From NCBI GenBank assembly GCA_002380945.1, contig DFWO01000090.1, positions 1 through 8,090 of the forward strand: a stretch of 8,090 nt of DNA, in the 5' to 3' direction. Under the pieces are notes generated by a model, which worked only from the letters and a program-made list of their open reading frames with translations, was not told the origin of the DNA and did not search any database. Origin of the DNA: Methylococcaceae bacterium UBA4132. Lineage in GTDB: Bacteria > Pseudomonadota > Gammaproteobacteria > Methylococcales > Methylomonadaceae. Position 1 is the stretch's first letter; every line of letters starts with the position of its first letter. Below are positions 1 through 6,513 of the stretch, piece after piece. The translations under genes were made by a program, and so were the position numbers.

Positions 1-302
1 GATCGTCAATGCGTAACTTCTACACCATAATAAAATCCCCTGTTAGAAAAGCTCCCTTGCTTGAAGCTAGATGTAATCCAGAGGAGTGCAAAAAGTACCT
101 AGCTATACAGCAAAATCATACTATCAAGCAATACTTGCAGAGGCTACCATGCCCACACTTCTTCCATTGTTGGAAAGGGCAATTGGCGGCAGAAAGACTA
201 TGTGCTTATTTTAGGTGAGGCTTTTTTCTCCAACTCATAGAGCTATAGCCTTAGCGTATGTTCTCTACACGCTAAATGGCTTAAACTGTTAAGAGTCACA
301 CC
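1..302. other. No assignable gene; short edge-touching open frame and upstream region
   Basis: I recognise no gene here. On the + strand one frame stays open from the left edge (base 3) to a TGA ending at 218. Its first ATG is at 9, but no Shine-Dalgarno can be judged so close to the edge. The 69-residue product from that ATG is cysteine-rich, with two cysteines near residues 22-27 and three more in the last third. It has no signal peptide, membrane segment or motif I know. It could be the 3' end of a gene starting further left, or chance. Bases 219-302 are AT-rich leader sequence for the following gene, with an AAGAG ribosome binding site at 291-295. There is no RNA gene and no clear transposon end. 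Confidence 0.3.
251..275. repeat. Imperfectly spaced inverted repeat upstream of the small exported gene
   Basis: TTAGCGT (251-257) and ACGCTAA (269-275) are perfect 7-base inverted arms separated by 11 bases. The element ends 27 bases before the ATG at 303, so it could be an operator half-site pair or a leader hairpin. No T-tract follows, so it is not an intrinsic terminator. The function is inferred only from position. Confidence 0.3.
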
Positions 303-805
303 ATGAAAAACAAGACAAAAATATCCCTTACAATTATGTTTCTCGCAGCACTGGGCTACGGAAGTCAGGTTATTGCTGATAGCAAAGCACCCGACTGGGT
401 GCTAGAATTTCCAGAAAATTGGGCGTGTGAGTTTCCAGTGAGTATTGGCAGTTGGAATGGCAAAGCGGGTGTCAGAGAGACTAAGGACAAGAACGGCTTT
501 GTACGCGTTATCTTTGAAGGTGAAGGGGGGGGGTGTTACTTTTTAAAAATTTAGAGAATAAACGCACATTCTCTACGAAGCCTACTGGTGGAGCATCACA
601 AACAATGACATACAATGAAGACGGGGCGTATACTGCAACTTACACAGGGCACTCCATCCTCATTCTCTTCCTAACCGATATTCCAGCTGGACCATCGACA
701 ACGCTATGTGTAGGACAGGTTTCCCTTACATCAGATAAGAATAATAACTTTACCGTGATAAATGAAAGCGGAGATAAAGCCGACATTTGCGCTATTTTGA
801 ACTAA
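303..805 (+). pseudogene. Small exported protein of unknown function, reading frame broken at a G9 tract
   Basis: ATG at 303 follows AAGAG (291-295) at a 7-base spacing. Residues 1-25 form a classic Sec signal peptide: a lysine-rich start, a hydrophobic core, then V-I-A before D26, which fits signal peptidase I cleavage. The protein is therefore probably periplasmic or secreted. As written, the frame runs through nine G (525-533) and stops at 552-554 after 83 residues. A second open frame, readable from a GTG at 533, continues to a TAA at 803-805. With ten or seven G the two join into one protein of about 167 or 166 residues. The joined product carries a cysteine after the signal (C42) and two near the C-terminus (TTLCVG and DICAIL), and has the look of a small beta-rich secreted domain. 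I recall uncharacterised secreted proteins with a similar terminal Asp-hydrophobic-Cys-Ala ending, but I assign no function. The break may be a mutation, a phase-variable switch or a homopolymer sequencing error. Confidence 0.6.
525..533 (+). repeat. Homopolymeric G9 tract at the frame break
   Basis: Nine consecutive G sit inside the coding part of the small exported gene and mark the exact point where the open frame moves from one phase to another. The upstream frame reads three glycine codons here, then C-Y-F-L-K-I and a stop. Adding one G or removing two restores the long frame. Mononucleotide G tracts of this length are known slipped-strand mispairing sites in phase-variable surface genes of other bacteria. 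They are also a common source of sequencing error. Confidence 0.85.
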
Positions 806-812
806 TTCAGTG

Positions 813-847
813 CGATGGATGGGCTGAGGTACGAAGCCCACCCATCG
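813..847. terminator. Stem-loop between convergent genes (candidate terminator or dispersed palindrome)
   Basis: The arms at 813-825 and 835-847 pair over 13 positions with a single A-C mismatch (819/841) around a 9-base loop. The core is GATGGATGGGCT against AGCCCACCCATC. It begins 8 bases after the stop of the + strand gene. On the + strand it is followed by GCGAGTTTT, a weak T-run, so it may end transcription of the exported gene. The GGGCT/AGCCC core with its nearly symmetric flanks also resembles short palindromes that recur between genes in some gammaproteobacterial and cyanobacterial genomes. Copy number elsewhere cannot be seen from this window. Confidence 0.5.
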
Positions 848-865
848 GCGAGTTTTAAACTCGCC
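847..865. terminator. Perfect palindromic stem-loop downstream of gltB
   Basis: GGCGAGTTT (847-855) and AAACTCGCC (857-865) are perfect 9-base arms around one central base. In RNA this would be a GC-rich 6-bp stem closing a T/A-rich loop. It lies 18 bases past the gltB stop on the minus strand and shares base 847 with the stem-loop on its other side. It could form part of a bidirectional terminator for the two convergent genes. Neither strand has a long U-tract after it, so intrinsic termination is only probable. Confidence 0.45.
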
Positions 866-883
866 CCCTAAGTATGAAAAATA

Positions 884-3800
884 TTAAGCGACCGCTTCGC
901 TTAACATAGTTTGAGCAATGCCCACGCTGACAATTTCAGCGAGATGGGCTTCAACACAGGGAATGCCTGCTAAAGCTAAGCGGTTTTGTCTATCTTGGTC
1001 AATAATCCACACGGTAGAGCCGATGGAGTAAATGCTTTGTACCGCACGGTTGATTAACGTGGTTTTGTAGTCATTAATACGTTTGCTGGCAAGTAAACAC
1101 GCCAGTTGTTCATCAGTATAATAACTGTAGGCTTCGCGGGTGTTTTTCACTAAGGCTTCTTGTAATTTACGCGGACGTTCTAGTATCAATTTCCGCGCAG
1201 CTTGTTCGATTTGCTTGGAGTCCGTTGCATTTTTATACATCTCACGCGCTAGTTGTTCGGCTTTATCCAATACCGCAAAGCTGTTGATTAATTTAGCGGT
1301 TTGCGTAGGAATCACGCCACCAAACAGCGGTTGTGCGGTTTGGTAGGCTTTACGCACTTCGGCAATTTGTGATTGCGCGAGTTCTACCGCTAATTCTTCC
1401 AGCATTTCTTTGCGATCCATTGCCGCGCGTAAATGCTCAGCCGTTTGGGTTTTGTATAGCCACAATGGCAAGGCAACAAAAAAGTGCTGGCGTTCGTTTG
1501 CCCAATTAGCCAATAAATTACGCGCTTTGCTTGAATTAGCATAATCAGCGTGTTGTTCTAGCATGTGCAGAATAATAGCTTCATGCGCGGCAACTGCGTC
1601 TTCGGTTAAACAGTGTAGAGCGACAGAGGATTTATCGTACAAGGCTTGCAAACGATTATCGGGGTCGTATTGGTAGGCATTACCACCTGACATACCATTG
1701 CAGAAACCTTTACCAAAACCGCCGATATTTAGCACTGAGCCGTTAGTCATGTATTCGCAAGCAAAATCACCTACGCCTTCCACAACTGCCATCGCGCCAG
1801 AATTGCGCACGGCAAAACGGTCGCCTGCTTCGCCGTTAATAAAGGCTTTGCCACCTGTCGCACCAAACAACGCGAAGTTACCAATGAGTACGTTATTGCC
1901 TGGCGTTTTAATACCGCCACCTGGTGATTCAACGACTAATACGCCACCGCAAGCTGATTTACCCACGCCATCATTACAAGTGCCTTTGTGTTCCATACGC
2001 ATCCCGTCATTCATAAACGCGGCGTAGCTTTGTCCCGCTGAACCGTGGGTGCGAATAATAACGCTATCGGGGGCTAAATAACGCCGTCCAGTTGCATGGG
2101 TGTAAATAATTTTGGAGTCGTTAAGCTGTTGTTCGCTTAGTTGGTAATTGAGATAACGTTCTAAATCAATCGCGGCTTGACCACCCACAGTTTTGTTACA
2201 GTTATTGAGTTTAAAGCCTTTATCTTCAATGATAATCTGCTCTTGATGTGCGGCAAGCCCTGCTTTAATCTGCTCAATAATGTTGTCATCAATGTTGAAA
2301 TAGGCTTCTAAATACACCGCTTTGTCGATTTTTACTTCTTCGACTTGGGCAAGCATTTTGGTTAAATCTAACTGCCCAACCATGCACGGATGATTAATCA
2401 AATGCAGTAATTCGGTTTTGCCTCGTAGTTCTTGCAAGCTACGATAACCCAACATGGCAAGTAATTCTCTGACTTCGTGCGCTAAATTCATGAAGTATTG
2501 CGCGAGTACGCGAGGGTCGCCTTTAAATTCTTCATGCGCAGTGGTTAAACCTGCTGGGCATTTGATATTACAGTTTTTCGCCATTACGCAACGCAACATC
2601 ATTAACGCGGTCGTGCCGAATTCAAACGAATCTGCGCCTAAAATAGCCGATTTAACCACGTCTAAACCGCTTTGATGTGCGCCAGAGCACCGCACGATGA
2701 CTTTATCACGCAAGCCATTAACGGCGAGGGCTTGATGTACTTCAGCAATACCGATTTCAGGCGAACGTCCGCTATTTTTTAAGCTAGTCACCGCCGCAGC
2801 ACCTGTGCCGCCTGTATTACCTGCGACGTTAATAACATCCGCGCCTGCTTTGGCTACACCGACAGCAATCGTGCCGATACCTTCAGAAGAAACTAATTTA
2901 ACGCCCACTTTAACCCGTGCCGCTTTGGCATCGTGTATTAACTGCCCTAAATCTTCAATTGAATAGGTGTCGTGATGAGGTGGCGGGCTAACCAGTTCTA
3001 CTCTGGGTGTACCACCACGCAACGCAGCAATTTCTACCGATACTTTAGGCGCGGGCAATTGTCCACCTTCACCTGGTTTTGCACCTTGGGCGATTTTGAT
3101 TTCAATTTCTTCGATATTAGAATCAGCTAGATAACCTGCCCATACGCCAAAACGACCTGAAGCGAATTGTTTAATTTTGCTGGAACGCAACGTACCAAAA
3201 CGACTGCTATGTTCACCGCCTTCGCCTGAATTACTTAATGCACCGACAATATTAGTGCCTTGGGCAACGGCTTCGTGGGCTTCGGCAAGTAACGCACCGT
3301 GACTCATCGCGCCAGATGCCAATGTCGCAGTGATTTGGTGTGCAGGTTGCACCTCGCTCAAAGCAATGGGCTTACGCGCTGTTTTTATGGATGATAAATA
3401 GTTGGCTAATACGTTATCACTATCAGTCAGTTGAATAACGATGGTGTTTTCAACGATGGCTATATTGAAATTTATATCAGCAAAGCGATTTTTAAAATGC
3501 TGAACCAAATTGGCTAAGCGTTGATTACTATCGCGTTCAGTAAAACTAATGGCAAATTTGTAATCCTTTACTTGCGTGACACACAAGCCACGAACTAGAA
3601 GTGTGACGTTACCGCGTAGGTTTTGTTTGCCCAGAATACGATCAAAATCTTCGGTCGTTTCGGCGTGTGTGACATCGGCTGGAAAATCCATGATGTCACG
3701 CAACGCAGCAGGTCTAGCATCACGTTCTTCATAGAGATTTTTAGTGAAGCTACGATAAGCGGGGGTAATGCCAAACGCATCAATTTGTTCAGGCGTGCGT

Positions 3801-6313
3801 TTTTCGTAACCTGTATCTAAATAGGCTAAATCACTCGCGACGGGTGCGGTGTATAAAATCGCTTCATCAGTCATGCGTATGTATTCACGCACGGCGGTAT
3901 TGCCGTAGGAATGCCCCGCCCCGTCTTGACGTTCTTTAAATAAACCTAAAAAGGGAATGTCTTTTTCTTCGCGTACGGTTAAGGCTTTACCATGCCATTC
4001 TGTCGCACTTGCCGCAATATCAGCATAACGTACACCACCGACTGAGGCGTGAATATTAGGAAAATACGGGCTTAACTTGGGTTCGTCGGTATCGAGATAA
4101 TTGGACTCAAAAAACTCACCGCCGATATAACTTTCAGCGGTACATAAGCCGAATTTACCCATCGTTTTCATCAACGATTTTTCAGTACCTTTTTGGAATT
4201 TATCCAATACTTTTTGCCATTCATCGGCTGAGTAATGACTGATTACACGGTCATGCACACTGAGTGGACAAATAGCGGACGCGCCAAAACCGAGAATGGT
4301 GGCAACATCGTGTGGACTTGCCGCTTGCCCTGTTTCAGCAATCAATGACGAGTTAAAACGCAAACCGTGTTTGACTAAATGCTGATTAGCAGCGGCAATC
4401 ATTAACAAGGCAGGAATAGCGGCGTGCGTTTCGTTAATGTTCACATCGCTTAAAATAATAATGCCTGTGTTCTGACGCGCCGCTGTGGCAACTTGTTCAC
4501 ACACTGCATTGACAGCCGTTGTTAAATTGACTTCATTTTGGGCGGCATCGGCAAAATCAGGCGTGTACAACATATCTAAGGTGATATTGCTCACGGCTGA
4601 TTGTCTACGGATTTGTTCCAATTGCGTGCGTTGCAAAATGGGCGATTCAATGACTAATTGTTTACTACTGTCATCGGCAAAGGTTGGTTTTGCACCGAGC
4701 GCGACTCGCAAGGTCATACCGTCACTTTCACGAATAGAATCTAACGGTGGGTTGGTGACTTGGGCAAAACGTTGGCTAAAATAGCGTGACATTCCGCCTT
4801 CGGCACTGGATAGCGCGTTCGGTGCTAGACCGTAACCCATTGCGGTGACTTTTTCTAAACCTGTTGCCAACATGGGATCAAGCAAAAAACGGAAACTTTC
4901 TTGATTCAATGAGTAAGCCGTATAGCGTTGGTCAATCGTTAAGTTGTGATTATCGCTTAATTCGGATAATTCAACCTCAGGCAGTTCTGACAAATGCACA
5001 CAGCGTTGTTCAAGTAACGCAGCATAGTCTTTTTCTTTAGCTAAGCGTTCTAACACTTCATGATTATGGTAGGCTTCACCTGTGCTGTGGTCAAAATACA
5101 GCATACCGCCCGCTTCAATACGACCGCGTTTTAAAATGTCAGTGGGTGGGAAATCAATCTGCCCTGCTTCCGACATTACGGCTAAATAATCGTGTGTTTC
5201 TACAGAACGCAATGGACGCAAACCTAAACGGTCTAAACGCGCACCAACACGAATGCCATCATTAAAAATCAACGCCGCAGGACCGTCATTTTTTTCTTCG
5301 TATAAACTGAAATATTCCAGCATAGCGCGGATTTCAGGCGATAAGGTGGTGTCGTTTTCCCACGCAGGCGGCATCATAGCCAATACGGCGGTAACTATAT
5401 CTAACTCGTCTTCATTAATACGGCGGGTTAAAGTTTGGTCTAAACGTCCAGAATCTGATTGTCCGCACGGAAAACAAATATGTTTGCCATGTTGGCGGGC
5501 AATAGCGTTTTCACTTAAGCGGTTTTTCTTATCGGTGTTTAATTCGCCATTGTGTGCCATGTAACGGAACGGCTGTGCCATCATGGTGGCAGGGGCGGTA
5601 TTAGTCGAAAAACGAGTATGGAAAAACAGCGTGTGAATCTCGTGGTCAACATCGTACAAGTCGATGAAGTACGGAATTACTTCGTGTGAATTTAAACGAC
5701 CTTTATAAACTTGAGTGCGTGAACTCATGGATAATGGATAAAAACCCGCCAACTCATCACGCGTAAAGCCTTCGACTTCAATATCTAATAATGCGGCTTG
5801 AATGTGGCGTTCAAATTCGTCATGCGTTGCGTCTTTTAAATGTTCAGGACGCGCAAATACAAACTGCTCAATCGGCAATTGGGCTTTAATAGCCGCTGCA
5901 TTCAGGACGCTGTTATCCACAGGAATGACACGTCGCGCAATAATTGGCAATTTAAAATCATTAAAATGCCGTTCAACTAATTCATTGGCATCAGAATCAT
6001 GATGGGCGTGGTCTTCTGGATAAAAAAAGTTAGCTACACCAAATTGACCGAGTTCCAGCGTTGGATTGCCCGTGATTTTACGAAAGAATTTCAGCGATAA
6101 ATCAATATTGACACCCGCACCGTCACCGATACCTTCGGCACTCATACCACCACGATGCGGAATAGTACATAAAGCTTCATGGGATTTAACCAACAAATCG
6201 TGCGTTTGTTTGCTTTGCTTGTGAGTAATAAAACCCACGCCGCAACTGTCTTGTGATAATTCTGCGTTGTAAAGCATGGCTTGTTTATTGTTCCATCGGG
6301 GATTTTTAGTCAT
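884..6313 (-). CDS. gltB: Glutamate synthase (GOGAT) large subunit, long form
   Basis: It transfers the amide nitrogen of glutamine to 2-oxoglutarate to give two glutamates, the GOGAT half of the cytoplasmic GS-GOGAT ammonium assimilation cycle. The class II glutaminase domain has its nucleophile at Cys24 (SQDSCGVGF), which implies removal of a 23-residue propeptide. HRGG (53-56), HTRFSTNT (232-239) and HNGELNT (254-260) follow. The central domain includes AQVTNPP (517-523). The FMN synthase domain has GAMSHG (1001-1006), SNSGEGGE (1027-1034), KPGEGGQLP (1079-1087) and SPPPHHD (1109-1115). Cluster cysteines are C1242, C1248 and C1252. The GXGXG beta-helix spans about 1350-1590, with GMSGGN at 1540-1545. 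The product has 1809 residues against roughly 1480-1550 for classical GltB. The excess is a ~100-residue segment at about 878-980 and a ~190-residue tail after about 1620. The ATG at 6313 has AGGA only two bases upstream, a tight site. Met13 is a poorer start because it has no Shine-Dalgarno. No gltD lies downstream in the window. Identity is secure; the electron donor is not shown. Confidence 0.97.
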   Translation of the reverse strand: MTKNPRWNNKQAMLYNAELSQDSCGVGFITHKQSKQTHDLLVKSHEALCTIPHRGGMSAEGIGDGAGVNIDLSLKFFRKITGNPTLELGQFGVANFFYPEDHAHHDSDANELVERHFNDFKLPIIARRVIPVDNSVLNAAAIKAQLPIEQFVFARPEHLKDATHDEFERHIQAALLDIEVEGFTRDELAGFYPLSMSSRTQVYKGRLNSHEVIPYFIDLYDVDHEIHTLFFHTRFSTNTAPATMMAQPFRYMAHNGELNTDKKNRLSENAIARQHGKHICFPCGQSDSGRLDQTLTRRINEDELDIVTAVLAMMPPAWENDTTLSPEIRAMLEYFSLYEEKNDGPAALIFNDGIRVGARLDRLGLRPLRSVETHDYLAVMSEAGQIDFPPTDILKRGRIEAGGMLYFDHSTGEAYHNHEVLERLAKEKDYAALLEQRCVHLSELPEVELSELSDNHNLTIDQRYTAYSLNQESFRFLLDPMLATGLEKVTAMGYGLAPNALSSAEGGMSRYFSQRFAQVTNPPLDSIRESDGMTLRVALGAKPTFADDSSKQLVIESPILQRTQLEQIRRQSAVSNITLDMLYTPDFADAAQNEVNLTTAVNAVCEQVATAARQNTGIIILSDVNINETHAAIPALLMIAAANQHLVKHGLRFNSSLIAETGQAASPHDVATILGFGASAICPLSVHDRVISHYSADEWQKVLDKFQKGTEKSLMKTMGKFGLCTAESYIGGEFFESNYLDTDEPKLSPYFPNIHASVGGVRYADIAASATEWHGKALTVREEKDIPFLGLFKERQDGAGHSYGNTAVREYIRMTDEAILYTAPVASDLAYLDTGYEKRTPEQIDAFGITPAYRSFTKNLYEERDARPAALRDIMDFPADVTHAETTEDFDRILGKQNLRGNVTLLVRGLCVTQVKDYKFAISFTERDSNQRLANLVQHFKNRFADINFNIAIVENTIVIQLTDSDNVLANYLSSIKTARKPIALSEVQPAHQITATLASGAMSHGALLAEAHEAVAQGTNIVGALSNSGEGGEHSSRFGTLRSSKIKQFASGRFGVWAGYLADSNIEEIEIKIAQGAKPGEGGQLPAPKVSVEIAALRGGTPRVELVSPPPHHDTYSIEDLGQLIHDAKAARVKVGVKLVSSEGIGTIAVGVAKAGADVINVAGNTGGTGAAAVTSLKNSGRSPEIGIAEVHQALAVNGLRDKVIVRCSGAHQSGLDVVKSAILGADSFEFGTTALMMLRCVMAKNCNIKCPAGLTTAHEEFKGDPRVLAQYFMNLAHEVRELLAMLGYRSLQELRGKTELLHLINHPCMVGQLDLTKMLAQVEEVKIDKAVYLEAYFNIDDNIIEQIKAGLAAHQEQIIIEDKGFKLNNCNKTVGGQAAIDLERYLNYQLSEQQLNDSKIIYTHATGRRYLAPDSVIIRTHGSAGQSYAAFMNDGMRMEHKGTCNDGVGKSACGGVLVVESPGGGIKTPGNNVLIGNFALFGATGGKAFINGEAGDRFAVRNSGAMAVVEGVGDFACEYMTNGSVLNIGGFGKGFCNGMSGGNAYQYDPDNRLQALYDKSSVALHCLTEDAVAAHEAIILHMLEQHADYANSSKARNLLANWANERQHFFVALPLWLYKTQTAEHLRAAMDRKEMLEELAVELAQSQIAEVRKAYQTAQPLFGGVIPTQTAKLINSFAVLDKAEQLAREMYKNATDSKQIEQAARKLILERPRKLQEALVKNTREAYSYYTDEQLACLLASKRINDYKTTLINRAVQSIYSIGSTVWIIDQDRQNRLALAGIPCVEAHLAEIVSVGIAQTMLSEAVA

Positions 6314-6403
6314 TATCCTGCCCGTTCTCTCATCATGTCGTTGTGTGCAACGTTTAGTGTCGTTTTTGTGTAGTGTGTGATAGAGTCAAACGCATTAACC
6401 CTG

Positions 6404-6431
6404 CGTATAGTGCTACTTTAGCGTTTAACAA
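6404..6431 (-). promoter_or_regulatory. Candidate sigma70-type promoter for gltB
   Basis: On the minus strand TTGTTA (6431-6426) and TATACG (6409-6404) are separated by 16 bases. Each matches the sigma70 consensus at four of six positions. Initiation near 6397 would give a leader of about 85 bases before the gltB ATG. The match is modest, and the plus strand also offers a TATAGT at 6406-6411 that could serve the divergent gene. Confidence 0.25.
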
Positions 6432-6435
6432 CGCT
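6420..6435. promoter_or_regulatory. Inverted repeat in the divergent gltB/hydroxylase control region
   Basis: AGCGTT (6420-6425), TAAC, AACGCT (6430-6435) is a perfect 6-base dyad with a 4-base spacer. It overlaps the -35 of the candidate gltB promoter, so a regulator bound here could repress gltB or act on both divergent genes. The left half extends to TTAGCGT, the same 7-mer seen at 251-257. No known regulator consensus is recognised. Confidence 0.3.
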
Positions 6436-6513
6436 TAGCAAAACCTGCCAATGGTAACATGAACGGGCTAATCTGTCATTTACGCACTTTATTTATCAAG
6501 CGAGTTGGTTGTT

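Noticed and set aside
1..218. Insertion-sequence end or transposase remnant
   Set aside because: No terminal inverted repeat, target duplication or transposase motif is visible in the available bases.
1698..2027. Open frame of 109 codons on the + strand inside gltB
   Set aside because: It is antisense to the conserved GXGXG domain of gltB. Its proline/serine/threonine-rich content follows from the complementary codons, and it has no ribosome site or motif.
4485..4784. Open frame of 99 codons on the + strand inside gltB
   Set aside because: It is antisense to the conserved central domain of gltB, with no Shine-Dalgarno and no recognisable product. The same applies to the similar frames at 5253-5564, 5802-6002, 2454-2675 and 3623-3820.
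6343..6362. Sigma54-like site upstream of gltB (GACAC...TTGC on the minus strand)
   Set aside because: The essential GG of the -24 element is missing and the spacing to TTGC is one base too long, so it does not meet the sigma54 consensus.
6505..6513. TTG at 6505 as start of the quinone hydroxylase
   Set aside because: The ATG at 6514 is in the same frame, is a better codon, and gives the usual short N-terminus before the GxGxxG motif. The GAG site spaces better with the ATG.
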